64,000 nt of DNA from Terriglobia bacterium (GTDB lineage: Bacteria > Acidobacteriota > Terriglobia > Terriglobales > Acidobacteriaceae), in NCBI GenBank assembly GCA_021324365.1, contig JAJPJE010000123.1, forward strand, positions 62,001 through 126,000. The letters run 5' to 3'. A program made the translations under genes and the position numbers. Position 1 is the stretch's first letter. Every line of letters begins with the position of its first letter. The notes below the pieces were generated by a model. The model was not told the origin of the DNA. It saw only the letters and a program-made list of their open reading frames with translations, and did no database searches. Of the stretch, positions 35,367 to 47,265 are shown piece by piece.

Positions 35367-35396
35367 CTTGACAGTAATTCACTCAAGTTCTACGAT
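35367..35396 (+). promoter_or_regulatory. dnaK promoter overlapped by a HAIR (HspR) operator
   Basis: TTGACA (35368-35373) and TACGAT (35391-35396) are separated by exactly 17 bases, a good vegetative promoter. Overlapping the -35 is CTTGACA-N7-ACTCAAG (35367-35387), which keeps the CTTGA-N11-TCAAG core of the HAIR site bound by the MerR-type repressor HspR. HspR is encoded downstream at 42725. In studied actinobacteria and epsilonproteobacteria, HspR needs DnaK as co-repressor, so heat-induced loss of free DnaK opens the promoter. One arm has two mismatches from the consensus. Confidence 0.85.
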
Positions 35397-35482
35397 GTTC
35401 CTGTTATAAAGGCAAATTAGAACCGGATATTCCAAATTTTCAACAACTTAGCTGGGGCTGAGTTAACAGGAGGCAATCTCCA

Positions 35483-37417
<1,935 letters not shown>

Positions 37418-37431
37418 CTTCGGGTGGCCAT

Positions 37432-37563
37432 TCAAGCCTTTGTTCGGCTTGAGTGGGATTCGAAAAAGTTCGCCACGGAGGCACCGGACCAACCGCGGAT
37501 CAATCAGTCCGTAGTTTCCGCCTCCGTGGCTTCTTCGTATTGAGGCACAACTTGCTTTGTGCC
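37432..37563. terminator. Three hairpins after dnaK
   Basis: In order: TCAAGCC/GGCTTGA (37432-37452), an 11-base perfect pair GCCACGGAGGC (37472-37482)/GCCTCCGTGGC (37520-37530) with a 37-base loop and TTCTTCG after it, and GGCACAA/TTGTGCC (37544-37563). None has a long T-run, but together they are likely to stop or stabilise the dnaK transcript, making downstream genes partly independent. Confidence 0.55.
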
Positions 37564-37602
37564 GATGGGTCCATACACAGTGAGTTCTGACGGGAGAAGC
37601 AA

Positions 37603-37788
37603 GTGGAATTAGAAGTGAACGGCCAAACTTATTTTGTAAATTTTCTCTCCGATGAAGACCAGTGGTACGTAATCGCTCCATCGCCCACGGGGTTACGTGA
37701 GATCCCCGTGATCGAAGACGCGGCAGATTACCGCCCGTTTCGTGTCATCATGGAACCGACCGACGAAGAAAAAGAAACCGTGAATTAG
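37603..37788 (+). CDS. Small acidic protein of unknown function
   Basis: A 61-residue protein (MELEVNGQTYFVNFLSDEDQ ... FRVIMEPTDEEKETVN), starting at GTG with GGGAG about ten bases upstream. A short beta-rich core with an aromatic centre and an acidic tail; no signal peptide or known domain. It lies between the dnaK hairpins and the PIN gene, with a 35-base gap to the latter. Confidence 0.6.
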   Translation: MELEVNGQTYFVNFLSDEDQWYVIAPSPTGLREIPVIEDAADYRPFRVIMEPTDEEKETVN

Positions 37789-37823
37789 GACGAGTGACAC
37801 GTATTTTTTAGCTACGCACTGCT

Positions 37824-39113
37824 ATGCACAAGTACATCTTCGTTGATACGAATGTTTTTGAACAGTTTCAACCCATCGGCGATATTGATTGGCTGCAGAT
37901 CGCGGCTTGTGATACCGCAACACTCGTAGTGGCCCCGATTGTTATTTTTGAGCTCAATGAGCACAAGGACGGGGCAACGCGATCGCGTCTCAAAAAGAAG
38001 TCCGCCACGGTGCTCTCAGAGCTGCGCCGCATGTCGGGGCAAACAGAACCAATCCGCATTCGAAAAAATGTTGATCTTGAGTTCCGCATTAAGGAGCCGA
38101 CCATCGATTTTGGGTCCTACCAGCTCAGCAACTCAGTTAGTGATGACCGTCTGTTGGCCGCTGCGATCGAGTTTGCATTGGAAAAGGGTCTGGATCGGAC
38201 AAGTGTTCTCGTTGCAACTGGTGATTTTGGTTTGGAATTAAAGGCGCGGGCACAGTCTCTTTGCGGTGAGTTGAGAATGCCCGAAGCAAATCGCCTTCCT
38301 CTGGAACTCGACGATGATGAGAGGGAGTTGCGGGAGTTAAAGCGGCAGTTGCAGGAGATTCAGAATGCCTCCCCTGATTTGAGGTTGGAGTTCTGTGACG
38401 CGTCACGAATGACAGAAGTTCGAATCACCGCACCCCAGGACCGCACTTCACGAACCGGCGAACTGCTTGCCGAGGAAAGGTCGAAGCATCCGTACTTGCA
38501 GCGTACGACCCCCGCCCCTCCACAAGGCTGGAGTTTCAGCCTTGAATCTGAAAAAGATATAAGCGACTACAACGGGAAATTAGAAAAGTACTTCAAGGAT
38601 TTTGAAGCGTGGTTGCGAGCTGCGGTTGAGTTCGAAAGGTGGCATGCTACGTCGGAGAAGCTGGAATTTCAGATTGTCAATTCTGGTGGTGCACCCGGAC
38701 ACGACATTCACATAGATATTCACTTTCCGGACGGGTTCGAAGTATTGAGGAACGAGAAGGTACCCAAAGCACCTGAAAAACCAAAGCCGCCCCTAACGCC
38801 TGCCGAGTTATTCAGGAATGCGATTACAGGGCGTATCAGAATCCCTGATTTTGCGGGACTGGCTGGATTTGAACCCAAAGTCCCTATTCGAGCGAATTCA
38901 TGGTTGTCCACAGTTAAGAAGACAAATAGTTACGATGTTCGGTATCGAGTAGATGAGTTGAAACACACACTCAGTGAGCAGCTTCCCACGCTCTACATCC
39001 ATTTTCCAAGTTACGAAGAGGCTGCTGGTTTTCGGCTGGATTATCAAATCGTTGCCGCTAATTACCCAAAACCGTTTGTAGGTTATATGGACGTCAAGGT
39101 AGTAAGGGAATAG
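37824..39113 (+). CDS. PIN-domain protein with large uncharacterised C-terminal region
   Basis: A 429-residue protein. The N-terminal PIN nuclease domain (1-165) has all four expected acidic residues: Asp8 (FVDTNVFE), Glu43 (IFELNEHK), Asp107/108 (SVSDDRLL) and Asp134 (TGDFGLEL). A charged helical stretch (about 162-185) and a C-terminal region of about 240 residues follow, predominantly polar with beta-like strands ([20 protein letters not shown] ... [20 protein letters not shown]). I recognise no family there. Three sampled 60-base lines have 42-45% G+C against 53-65% in two of dnaK, suggesting transfer. It ends 4 bases before the dnaJ start. Confidence 0.85.
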   Translation: MHKYIFVDTNVFEQFQPIGDIDWLQIAACDTATLVVAPIVIFELNEHKDGATRSRLKKKSATVLSELRRMSGQTEPIRIRKNVDLEFRIKEPTIDFGSYQLSNSVSDDRLLAAAIEFALEKGLDRTSVLVATGDFGLELKARAQSLCGELRMPEANRLPLELDDDERELRELKRQLQEIQNASPDLRLEFCDASRMTEVRITAPQDRTSRTGELLAEERSKHPYLQRTTPAPPQGWSFSLESEKDISDYNGKLEKYFKDFEAWLRAAVEFERWHATSEKLEFQIVNSGGAPGHDIHIDIHFPDGFEVLRNEKVPKAPEKPKPPLTPAELFRNAITGRIRIPDFAGLAGFEPKVPIRANSWLSTVKKTNSYDVRYRVDELKHTLSEQLPTLYIHFPSYEEAAGFRLDYQIVAANYPKPFVGYMDVKVVRE

Positions 39114-39117
39114 TAGG

Positions 39118-40368
39118 GTGCCAACCTCAACCAAAAAAGACTATTACGAGGCTCTCGGTGTAAAGAAGAATGCCTCCACCGAAGATATTCGCAAGGCATT
39201 TCGCAAGCTTGCCCGGAAATACCATCCGGACGTGAATCCGGGAGATAAGGCTGCGGAGGAAAAGTTCAAGCAGATCTCCGAAGCGAACGATGTACTCAGC
39301 GATCCCAAGAAGCGCAAAATTTACGATCAGCTGGGCTACTACTCGGACAACATTGATCCGGCCGCGGCCGAAGCGTACGCGCGCGCGGCCCAGGGGGGCG
39401 GATTCCAGGGTGGATTTCCCGGCGGCGCTGGTGCGGCGGCTGGGCGTGCGGGTGCGCAGGAAGTGCCGTTCGATTTCAACGGATTCGACTTTTCCGATCT
39501 TTTTAGTGGAGGCGAAGCTCAACAACAGACAGGAAGGCGGGGCAGCTTCCGTGACATCTTCTCCGGCATATTTACCGGGGGCGGGCGTGGCACCGGCGTG
39601 GGCATGGCCCAGGAAGGTCCGGAGCCGGGTGCCGACCTCGAATACCAGGTGAACGTTGGTTTCTGGCAAGCGATTCGCGGCACCGTCATGCGCCTTAACA
39701 TCACTCGGCAGGACACCTGCACCAATTGTCACGGCAATGGCTATCTCGAATCCCCAGGACCATGTCCGGAGTGCGGGGGAAAAGGGACAATTCAACAGAC
39801 TGGCGGACGAATGAAGTTCAATGTCGCGTGCCCGCGCTGCGGCGGCAGCGGCAAGGCGCGAACTGTTTGCAGCATTTGCGGCGGCGAGGGCGTGGTCAGC
39901 CGAAGTGAGCCTTTGGAAGTACGCATCAAGCCGGGCACTCGCGATGGGCAACGCATCCGTCTGGCAGGGAAGGGCAACGCGGGACTGCATGGTGGAGCAC
40001 CTGGCGATCTCTACATCATCATCCGCACGGGCGATCATCCGGTCTTTCACCGCGAAGGAGATGACATACAGCTGACCGTGCCGATCAGCGCAACCGAAGC
40101 TGCGCTTGGATCAAAGGTAGAAGTTCCGACCATTGACGGCAGGGCTTTGCTGAAGATTCCGCCCGGGACGCAGTCAGGCCAGAAGCTCCGTCTGCGCGAA
40201 AAGGGCGTTCCTTCAGCCTCGAAAGATGGCACGCGCGGTGACGAAATCGTGGAAGTGAAAGTCGTCGTTCCGCACATACAGGACGAGCGCTCGAAGGAAT
40301 TGCTTCGCGAACTCGCAAAGCTCAATCCGGAAGATCCGCGAGCTGAGTTGTGGAAGAAAATACAATAG
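39118..40368 (+). CDS. dnaJ: Co-chaperone DnaJ (Hsp40, type I)
   Basis: A 416-residue DnaJ. The J domain (about 5-70) has HPD in [10 protein letters not shown], the Gly/Phe-rich region is long (about 85-165), and four zinc repeats follow ([32 protein letters not shown], about 200-265). C-terminal substrate domains come last. It stimulates DnaK ATPase and delivers clients. It starts at GTG four bases after the PIN gene stop, with AGGG inside that gene's end, so translation is probably coupled to the PIN gene. The usual upstream partner grpE is absent. Confidence 0.97.
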   Translation: MPTSTKKDYYEALGVKKNASTEDIRKAFRKLARKYHPDVNPGDKAAEEKFKQISEANDVLSDPKKRKIYDQLGYYSDNIDPAAAEAYARAAQGGGFQGGFPGGAGAAAGRAGAQEVPFDFNGFDFSDLFSGGEAQQQTGRRGSFRDIFSGIFTGGGRGTGVGMAQEGPEPGADLEYQVNVGFWQAIRGTVMRLNITRQDTCTNCHGNGYLESPGPCPECGGKGTIQQTGGRMKFNVACPRCGGSGKARTVCSICGGEGVVSRSEPLEVRIKPGTRDGQRIRLAGKGNAGLHGGAPGDLYIIIRTGDHPVFHREGDDIQLTVPISATEAALGSKVEVPTIDGRALLKIPPGTQSGQKLRLREKGVPSASKDGTRGDEIVEVKVVVPHIQDERSKELLRELAKLNPEDPRAELWKKIQ

Positions 40369-40373
40369 TATTC

Positions 40374-40447
40374 AGCAGTTAGTACTCAGCATTCAGCCAT
40401 GGGGAGTTTCGATGCCTGTAGACTGAATGCGGGGAGCTGAGCGCTGA
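40374..40447. repeat. Imperfect inverted repeat between dnaJ and the GNAT gene
   Basis: Left arm elements CAGCAGTTAGTACTCAGC and ATTCAG face right-arm CTGAATGC and GAGCTGAGCGCTGATTGCT, which fold into a long imperfect stem. This CAGC/CTCAGC/ATTCAG wording looks like a dispersed intergenic element and could also end the dnaJ transcript. Confidence 0.6.
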
Positions 40448-40452
40448 TTGCT

Positions 40453-40986
40453 ATGTTGATCGATACTGCACGCCTCCTCCTCCGACCCATGGTGTCGTCC
40501 GACTTTGAGTCTCTCTACGCGGTTATCGGCGATCCCATTACCATGCAGTTTTATCCCGAACCCTTCGACAAGCAACGTACGCTCGATTGGATCGAGCGAA
40601 ACATGCGACGGCATGCTGAGGATGGCACCGGCTTGCGCGCAGTGACTCTCAGGAGCACTGGCGAGATGATTGGTGACTGCGGCGCTGTTTGGCAGCCGAT
40701 TGACGGCAGCCGTGAGCTCGAAATCGGCTATCACATTCGTCGGGATTGCTGGCGGCGCGGCTACGCGACCGAAGCAGCGCGAGCTGTTATGACATTTGCT
40801 TTCGGGACATATGCGGTCGACCACCTGATTTCCCTGATCCGTCCAGAGAATCTGCCCTCGCGTCGCGTTGCCGAGAAAAATGGACTGCGTATCGATCGCG
40901 AAGTCGAGTGGAAGGGCATTCGACATTATGTCTATGCGATCAAACGCGAAGACTTCCTGACTGAGGGCGCGGTCTGCGAGCCCTGA
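40453..40986 (+). CDS. GNAT acetyltransferase, RimJ/RimL type
   Basis: A 177-residue N-acetyltransferase: MLIDTARLLLRPMVSSDFES, ELEIGYHIRRDCWRRGYATE (acetyl-CoA loop), RPENLPSRRVAEKNGLRIDR. Typical length and order for the RimJ/RimL-like group; substrate unknown. It follows dnaJ on the same strand but is separated by a palindromic repeat. Confidence 0.92.
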   Translation: MLIDTARLLLRPMVSSDFESLYAVIGDPITMQFYPEPFDKQRTLDWIERNMRRHAEDGTGLRAVTLRSTGEMIGDCGAVWQPIDGSRELEIGYHIRRDCWRRGYATEAARAVMTFAFGTYAVDHLISLIRPENLPSRRVAEKNGLRIDREVEWKGIRHYVYAIKREDFLTEGAVCEP

Positions 40987-41246
40987 CTGCGCATGAAGGC
41001 GTTCTCGATGTGATTTCGACCACATTAGTCTACGGTTGCGCCACCACGAATCCCTGACTGAGACGACCACCTGATTTTAGGCGCACTCTTCCCATGCGTT
41101 ATCTCCCATGACTTTCGCTTGGTGCGCAACGAAAATTCCCGGGCACCATCGATTTTTCTGTTTACGCCAAAGGCGAATGACCCTATTCTCCGATTGGGAA
41201 TTTCCACAACGTAAGTCTCAGAATTTCAAGGAGGCAGCCAAAGTAA

Positions 41247-42653
41247 TTGCCGACCACCGCTAACCCCTCTCGTCCCGAAGCGCTCCCGTCTTCTGATCCG
41301 CGAAAAAGCTCCGGCAAACTTACGCTCTGGCCACTGGTTGCCACCACGTTCTTCATGGTTTCTGGTGGAACGTATGGCACCGAAGACATCGTGCATGGCG
41401 CCGGCTATTTGAAGGGCATTCTCATCTTATTGCTTACGCCCGTGATCTGGAGCCTGCCAACAGCTTTCATGATCGGTGAACTTGCGTCAGCGGTTCCGGC
41501 GGAGGGCGGCTACTACGCGTGGGTGCGACGTGCAATGGGAAATGTCTGGGGATTTCAGGAAGCATGGCTGTCGCTGGCAGCGAGCATTTTCGACATGGCG
41601 ATCTATCCCACGCTATTCGTTGCGTACCTCACCCATTTGGTGTCGTGGTTTGCCGTAGGACGTCGTGGAGTGATGGTCGGTTTGGGGGTGGTTATCGTAT
41701 GTGCACTGTTGAACATTGCAGGCGTAAAGGTAGTAGCTACTACGTCAGTATGGCTGTTTCTGTTGCTCTCGTCTCCATTTGCGCTGATCGTGTTGCTGGC
41801 ACCGTTCAAACATGGAGCCCTCGCAGGCGCATCGACTGCGCCTGTAACGATGAACGTCGGCATCATTGGCGGCCTGATGATCGCGATGTGGAACTACATG
41901 GGCTGGGATAACGCGTCCACCATCGCTCTGGAAGTCGAGCATCCGCAGCGCACGTATCCTCGCGCCATGATTGCTGCGGTAATCGTTGTCGCTCTTAGTT
42001 ACATCGTTCCAGTTGCGGCCATGTGGATGACGGGCATTCATCCCAGCCAGTGGGAAACCGGATCCTGGGCCGACTTGGCTGGACTGGTCGGCGGTCCGTT
42101 GTTACGCGCCGCACTCGTTCTTGGCGGAATGATGAGCGCCTTCGGGATGTTCAATTCGCTGGTGATGAGCTACTCGCGTCTGCCACTCGCGATGGCGCAG
42201 GAAGGCATGTTGCCGAAATTCTTCGGGAAGCTTCATGCCAAAACGCGTGTACCGTGGGTCTCGGTAGTTGTGCTGGCGACAGGCTGGGCGCTGTGTCTGG
42301 GGCTGGGATTCGAGCGCCTGGTGACGATCGATATTCTGATCTACGGATGCAGCCTGCTGCTGGAGTTCATGGCACTCGTATCTCTTCGCATACGCGAGCC
42401 GAACTTGCCACGCCCTTTCCGCGTTCCGGGCGGTCTGTTTGGAGCTGTTATGGTTGGGTTAGTTCCCATGACTCTGCTCGGATATGCCGTCTATAGTGGG
42501 GATCACGAGCAGATTTTGGGAATGAGCGCTTTCATTTTTGGGCTGATTGTGATTGGTGCGGGATTCGTCCTCTACGCCGTTCAGTTACTGATGCCGCGGT
42601 CCGACCGCCCGCCGGAACAGCCGCGGATTGTAGAACCGGAGCCGCTCCCGTAA
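41247..42653 (+). CDS. APC-family amino acid/amine permease
   Basis: A 468-residue transporter with about 12 hydrophobic helices. The first contains FFMVSGGTYGTEDIVHGAG, matching the glycine-rich unwound helix 1 of APC permeases, and ELASAVPAEGGYYAWVRRAM is the classic helix 2-3 motif. LSYIVPVAAMWMTGIHPSQW suggests the amino-acid/polyamine branch. It starts at TTG with AAGGAGG about 12 bases upstream. Substrate is unassigned. It lies between a GNAT gene and hspR on the same strand. Confidence 0.9.
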   Translation: MPTTANPSRPEALPSSDPRKSSGKLTLWPLVATTFFMVSGGTYGTEDIVHGAGYLKGILILLLTPVIWSLPTAFMIGELASAVPAEGGYYAWVRRAMGNVWGFQEAWLSLAASIFDMAIYPTLFVAYLTHLVSWFAVGRRGVMVGLGVVIVCALLNIAGVKVVATTSVWLFLLLSSPFALIVLLAPFKHGALAGASTAPVTMNVGIIGGLMIAMWNYMGWDNASTIALEVEHPQRTYPRAMIAAVIVVALSYIVPVAAMWMTGIHPSQWETGSWADLAGLVGGPLLRAALVLGGMMSAFGMFNSLVMSYSRLPLAMAQEGMLPKFFGKLHAKTRVPWVSVVVLATGWALCLGLGFERLVTIDILIYGCSLLLEFMALVSLRIREPNLPRPFRVPGGLFGAVMVGLVPMTLLGYAVYSGDHEQILGMSAFIFGLIVIGAGFVLYAVQLLMPRSDRPPEQPRIVEPEPLP

Positions 42654-42724
42654 CAGCGATGCCAACTTTGCGGCATCTGATATACAGTAGGCTGTTACTA
42701 AAGCTTGGTTGACGCTCCGAACGC

Positions 42725-43132
42725 ATGGCTAAGAAACGTGGCAAGGGCGCATACATGATCTCCGCAGTCGCGGAGATGTATGAAATCCATCCTCAAACTC
42801 TCAGGCTCTACGAACGCGAGGGACTGCTGAAGCCTTCGCGCACCGAAGGAAACACGCGCCTTTACACCGACGAAGATCTCGAACGTCTCGAGTTTATCCT
42901 CACCCTTGCCCGCGACCTGGGCGTGAACATCTCTGGGATTGCGATTATTCTGCAAATGCGCGAGCGCATGGAGCAGATGCAGAAGGAAATGGGCGAGTTC
43001 GTCCAATACATTCAGAAGGAAATGCTGGGGCGGTTTGCGCAGCCTTTTCCGGCGCAGGGAGCAATCGTGCCCATCCGGCGAGGACCGGTCTCGCCCGTTT
43101 CTGCCCCTTCGAAAGAAAAAAAAGGCCAATAG
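42725..43132 (+). CDS. hspR: MerR-family heat-shock repressor HspR
   Basis: A 135-residue MerR-type regulator: GAYMISAVAEMYEIHPQTLR (helix-turn-helix), LYEREGLLKPSRTEGNTRLY (wing) and a C-terminal coiled coil with many Met/Gln residues (MRERMEQMQKEMGEFVQYIQ). This is HspR, which binds HAIR sites; one overlaps the dnaK promoter in this window. I see no HAIR site in front of hspR itself. Its position at the end of a dnaK-dnaJ-hspR order matches the operon of actinobacteria, here with unrelated genes between. Confidence 0.93.
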   Translation: MAKKRGKGAYMISAVAEMYEIHPQTLRLYEREGLLKPSRTEGNTRLYTDEDLERLEFILTLARDLGVNISGIAIILQMRERMEQMQKEMGEFVQYIQKEMLGRFAQPFPAQGAIVPIRRGPVSPVSAPSKEKKGQ

Positions 43133-43157
43133 ATATCCAGCATTTTGCGCGAAGGAA

Positions 43158-44108
43158 TTACTTTGCTGTCGTTGCCGTCTGCGCGACTGCTGCCTTGAAG
43201 TAATTGAGCGAAAGCTTCAATCCGGTCGGCAGGTCGATTTTTGGCTCCCAGCCCAGAAGAGTGCGGGCTTTGGTGATATCGGGACGACGTTGCTTGGGGT
43301 CGTCTTGAGGCAGCGCTTCAAAGCGAATCTTGCTCTTCGATCCGGTCACTTCCAAAACTTTTTCCGCGCATTGCAACATGGTGAACTCATTCGGATTCCC
43401 GACATTGGTGGGCTCGTGCTCGTTCGAGTGCGCCAGGCGGACGATGCCTTCAATCTCATCGGAGACGTAGCAGAAGCTGCGCGTCTGAGTGCCATCGCCA
43501 AATACCGTGAGGTCCTCACCCGTGAGCGCCTGCTTCATAAAGTTCGGAATCACACGGCCGTCATTGATCTGCATCTTTGGACCGTAAGTATTAAAGATCC
43601 GCACGATATGCGTATCCAGCTTGTGGTATCGCAAATAGGCCATGGTTGCGGCTTCCGAGAAGCGTTTGGCTTCGTCGTAAACCGATCGCGGTCCAATTGG
43701 ATTTACATTGCCCCAGTAGCTCTCTTTCTGCGGATGGACTGTTGGGTCGCCGTAGCACTCCGAAGTGGAAGCCATAAAAAACTTCGCTCGATATCGGCGC
43801 GCATATTCCAGCGCATTGAAAGTCCCTATACTCCCAACTTGTAAGGTCGGAATGCCGTGGATCATGTAATCGACGGGGCTGGCGGGAGATGCGAAATGAA
43901 ACACGTATTCGACGGAGCCGCAGTCAAACGGACCGCATACATCGGCTTCCATGAACTCGAAGCGCGAGTCGCTGGCCAGGTGTGCGATGTTGTCCTGTCT
44001 TCCGGTAAGCAGGTTGTCCAGCGCGATAACGTGATGGCCTTCACCCAGCAGTGCATCGCACAAATGAGATCCCAAAAATCCGGCACCGCCCGTGACCAGA
44101 ACTCGCAT
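43158..44108 (-). CDS. UDP-glucuronate decarboxylase (UDP-xylose synthase)-like SDR
   Basis: An extended SDR of 316 residues: [12 protein letters not shown] (NAD binding) at the N-terminus, STSECYGDP, and the Tyr-xxx-Lys pair in [31 protein letters not shown] is strongly characteristic of UDP-xylose synthases. It converts UDP-glucuronate to UDP-xylose. The ATG at 44108 has GGAAAGG upstream; an upstream TTG is in frame. It follows the UDP-glucose dehydrogenase by 4 bases, so the two steps are encoded together and feed pentose into glycan synthesis. Confidence 0.92.
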   Translation of the reverse strand: MRVLVTGGAGFLGSHLCDALLGEGHHVIALDNLLTGRQDNIAHLASDSRFEFMEADVCGPFDCGSVEYVFHFASPASPVDYMIHGIPTLQVGSIGTFNALEYARRYRAKFFMASTSECYGDPTVHPQKESYWGNVNPIGPRSVYDEAKRFSEAATMAYLRYHKLDTHIVRIFNTYGPKMQINDGRVIPNFMKQALTGEDLTVFGDGTQTRSFCYVSDEIEGIVRLAHSNEHEPTNVGNPNEFTMLQCAEKVLEVTGSKSKIRFEALPQDDPKQRRPDITKARTLLGWEPKIDLPTGLKLSLNYFKAAVAQTATTAK

Positions 44109-44112
44109 CGAT

Positions 44113-45543
44113 CTATTCAACCTTTCCCGTAACTGCCGCAGTTATCTTCTCTGATTTTTCAATCCGTCGAGCAGGTTGCACGTCAGGGCGGCCAACGCTG
44201 TAATAGAGGAACCCGTATGTAGCCATGACTGCAGGATCGTATAGGTTCCGTCCATCCACGACGATGGGATACGTCAGTGTCGCGCGCACCCGGTCCAAGT
44301 CGAGCTCTGCAAATTCGCTCCAATCCGTAAGGATGACGAGTGCATCCGCGCCCTTAATCGCATCATATGCCGACTCGTAGCACGAAATGCCCTGGGAGGG
44401 AAGAACCTCGCGCGCTCGATCGTTCGCGGCTGGATCATAGGCGCGAATTTCGCAGCCTTCCTTCAATAAGCTTTTTACAATCTCAATGGCCGGCGACTCG
44501 CGAATGTCATCGGTGCCACCTTTGAATGCAAGGCCCAGTACGGCGATTTTCTTGCCTTTCAGTGTCCAGAGAGCCGTGCGCACCTTGCGCAGGAAGCGTG
44601 CGCGCTGCTCCTCATTAATGCTGATGACGGAAGACAGAAGGGTAAAGTCGTACCCGTTTTCACGGGCAACATGGCGGAACGCTTTCAAGTCTTTGGGAAA
44701 GCAGGAGCCACCATAACCGACACCCGGGCTTAGAAAACGATTGCCAATGCGGCTGTCCGAACCTATCCCCTCACAGACTTCCTTTACATCGGCCCCGACC
44801 GACTCGCAGATGTTTGCCACCGCATTGATGAACGAAATCTTTGTGGCGAGAAAGGCATTTGACGCATGCTTGATGATCTCAGCACTTTTGGTTGTGGTGG
44901 CAATGATTCGTGCCGCGCCGGGCCAATTCTTCGGAGCTGGTACTGCAACCCGATCTCCACGCCTGTAATAGGAGCCGTCGGTCAGCGGCAGGTATATCTG
45001 ACGCAGCACATCGGCGCAGCGCGCGGTGTCGGCACCGGTCACAATTCGATCCGGATACAGGAAATCGACAACAGCGGTGCCTTCCCGAAGAAATTCCGGA
45101 TTAGACGCGACGTCGAACAAGTCGGCGGGAGCGCCGTCCAGCAGCATGACCTTGCGAATCCAGTTGCTGGTGAAGACCGGAACTGTGCTCTTCTCGACGA
45201 CGATCTTGTAATCATTAATTCCCAGGGCAATGGCACGCGAGACCGATTCGACATAGGATAAATCCGCATCACCTTCGTTTGTGGCGGGCGTGCCCACGGC
45301 AATAAAAATCGCCGTACTTTGCCGCACCGCCCCGGCTAGATCCGTCGAGAATGTCAGCTTCTTATTTCGATGGCGTGCCAGCAACTCGGGAAGGTGTTGC
45401 TCGTGGATCGGCACTTCACCCTGCTGCAAACGCCCGATTTTCTCCGCGTCGTTGTCGATGGAAACAACATCATGACCCAGTTCCGCGAAGCACGCAGCTG
45501 CCACTAGTCCAACATAGCCCGATCCAACTACTGAAATCCTCAA
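44113..45543 (-). CDS. ugd: UDP-glucose 6-dehydrogenase
   Basis: A 476-residue NAD-dependent enzyme oxidising UDP-glucose to UDP-glucuronate. The Rossmann start is [20 protein letters not shown], the catalytic Cys281 is in [16 protein letters not shown], and the C-terminal domain has [17 protein letters not shown]. The length is slightly above that of the shortest bacterial forms because of an insertion near 190-210. First gene of the ugd-UDP-xylose synthase pair. Confidence 0.97.
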   Translation of the reverse strand: MRISVVGSGYVGLVAAACFAELGHDVVSIDNDAEKIGRLQQGEVPIHEQHLPELLARHRNKKLTFSTDLAGAVRQSTAIFIAVGTPATNEGDADLSYVESVSRAIALGINDYKIVVEKSTVPVFTSNWIRKVMLLDGAPADLFDVASNPEFLREGTAVVDFLYPDRIVTGADTARCADVLRQIYLPLTDGSYYRRGDRVAVPAPKNWPGAARIIATTTKSAEIIKHASNAFLATKISFINAVANICESVGADVKEVCEGIGSDSRIGNRFLSPGVGYGGSCFPKDLKAFRHVARENGYDFTLLSSVISINEEQRARFLRKVRTALWTLKGKKIAVLGLAFKGGTDDIRESPAIEIVKSLLKEGCEIRAYDPAANDRAREVLPSQGISCYESAYDAIKGADALVILTDWSEFAELDLDRVRATLTYPIVVDGRNLYDPAVMATYGFLYYSVGRPDVQPARRIEKSEKITAAVTGKVE

Positions 45544-45663
45544 GAAAAAACCCTCCCGAGCAATGTTTTTACCATTCTAATTTGCAGCTGCGATGTTGCG
45601 TCTTGCTGGATAATGAATTTTCCAGGGATGTGAAGTTCGCAAACACAGGGCTGTCCTGGTCTC

Positions 45664-47175
45664 TTACGTGTCTTTTACCGCGACTGCAATCAGACTCAGA
45701 CCTCGCCATGGCCACATCCACTCGAGAAATCGAGCGACGGGCATGATGGTATCCATAAATTTCAATTGAAGACGTGAAAAGCTAGTTCGTTTTAGAACCT
45801 TGCCATTCAGCAGCCAGCCCGGCACGGAAAGACGATTGAAATCGAATACCTGCACGCTGCGGAAGCCGCTGCGGGAGAGCATGAAGGTCAATTCATCGGC
45901 TTCGAAGCGCTTGCGGCGTCCGCGCTCCTGGTCGAGTGTGCCGAAGCGCGATTGTCCCTGTGGTACCTGAAGAATGATTCGTCCACCTGGTTTCAGGCAG
46001 TTCCAAGTCCACACAAGGGCAGCTTCCGGATCGAGCAGGTTTTCCAGTACGTTCAGCATGATGACGGAATCGAAACGCTGGCCCATCGCGCGGTAGCTCT
46101 CTTCGCGGGCCGGATCGAACTCCGCGACTTTCAGGTAGGGCTTGCCCATTGCATAGGAGCGCAGGAAACGCAGGTAGTGAGGGTTGGATTCGGCGACCAC
46201 GTAAAGATCGCGTGGGATGAACTGATTGGTCATGTTTGCCACGCCAGCGCCTATCTCCAGCACCGAATCGCCAACGTAAGGACGAATCGTATTTCCCACC
46301 CACAAGTTGAACCGACGTGCCTTTTCCAGTTCAGAGACTAGCCGGGTCCCGTATTCGTCTTTTTTGAACAGGTCGTCAATTAACGTCCAGTGGAACATGG
46401 CAAAAAGCGCGCGGAAGCCATCTTTGGCTCCGATCTTCTTACCCTCGGCGCGGGTACGCGGCAGATAGCGGATGGGAACCTCAAATACCCGCGCGCCGCG
46501 TTTTGCCAGCTTAAACGTGATCTCAACTTCAAAGCGAAAGTCATTGCTGCGGATCGGGATCGACTTCAGCAGAACGGTATTGATTGCCTTGTATCCTGTC
46601 TCCATGTCAGTCAGATGGAGATCGGTAAACCAGTTGCTCAGCGTCGTGAGCCCTTTGTTCATCAACGTGTGCCGGTACATCAGCGCACGGCGGTAGGGTG
46701 CCGACATGTAACGTGATCCGAATACAGCATCAGCGCCTTCTTCGGCAAACGGGATTAGTAAGGATGGAATGTCGGCCGGGTTGTACTCGAAGTCAGCATC
46801 CTGGATGAGGCAAATGTCCCCATTCGCCGCTTCAATGGCTGACCGCACTGCTGCTCCCTTGCCTTTATTCTTCTCGTGCCGGATCAGGTGGATACGTTCC
46901 TCTTGAGCCGCAAGGTTTACCAGCACTTCGCTCGTTCCGTCCGTACTGCAGTCGTCGACTACGATGATTTCCAGATCGCGGATCAGGGGGTGGGAAAGCG
47001 TAAGCACTCGGCGGATCGCCGCTTCTGCCACGTGCCGCTCGTTGTAAACCGGAACCAGTATGCTCAGCCGGAAACTTCTTCGCGCCGAGGAATCTACGGG
47101 AGAATGCCCGGTGACGATTTCGTCGGTTTTGCCAATCTCGATCGACAAAGCCTTCTCCCAGACGCAGCCTGGCAT
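45664..47175 (-). CDS. GT2 glycosyltransferase fused to a SAM methyltransferase
   Basis: A 503-residue two-domain protein. The N-terminal GT-A domain (about 36-260) has LSILVPVYNERHVAEAAIRR, VVDDCSTDGTSE and the metal-binding QDADFEY, and is closest to polyprenyl-phosphate sugar transferases. The C-terminal class I methyltransferase domain (about 300-430) has SVLEIGAGVANMT and MLNVLENLLDPEAAL. The fusion suggests that a sugar is transferred to a lipid carrier and a glycan or carrier is methylated in one complex; substrates are unknown. It lies 120 bases upstream of ugd on the same strand. Confidence 0.9.
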   Translation of the reverse strand: MPGCVWEKALSIEIGKTDEIVTGHSPVDSSARRSFRLSILVPVYNERHVAEAAIRRVLTLSHPLIRDLEIIVVDDCSTDGTSEVLVNLAAQEERIHLIRHEKNKGKGAAVRSAIEAANGDICLIQDADFEYNPADIPSLLIPFAEEGADAVFGSRYMSAPYRRALMYRHTLMNKGLTTLSNWFTDLHLTDMETGYKAINTVLLKSIPIRSNDFRFEVEITFKLAKRGARVFEVPIRYLPRTRAEGKKIGAKDGFRALFAMFHWTLIDDLFKKDEYGTRLVSELEKARRFNLWVGNTIRPYVGDSVLEIGAGVANMTNQFIPRDLYVVAESNPHYLRFLRSYAMGKPYLKVAEFDPAREESYRAMGQRFDSVIMLNVLENLLDPEAALVWTWNCLKPGGRIILQVPQGQSRFGTLDQERGRRKRFEADELTFMLSRSGFRSVQVFDFNRLSVPGWLLNGKVLKRTSFSRLQLKFMDTIMPVARFLEWMWPWRGLSLIAVAVKDT

Positions 47176-47265
47176 GCCGACGCCTATAAGGAAAGTGGTA
47201 AGTGGAAGGCGCTGGCGAACGTGGTGCGATTACCGTGAGTATACCCCAGCCTTGCTATGCTCAGA

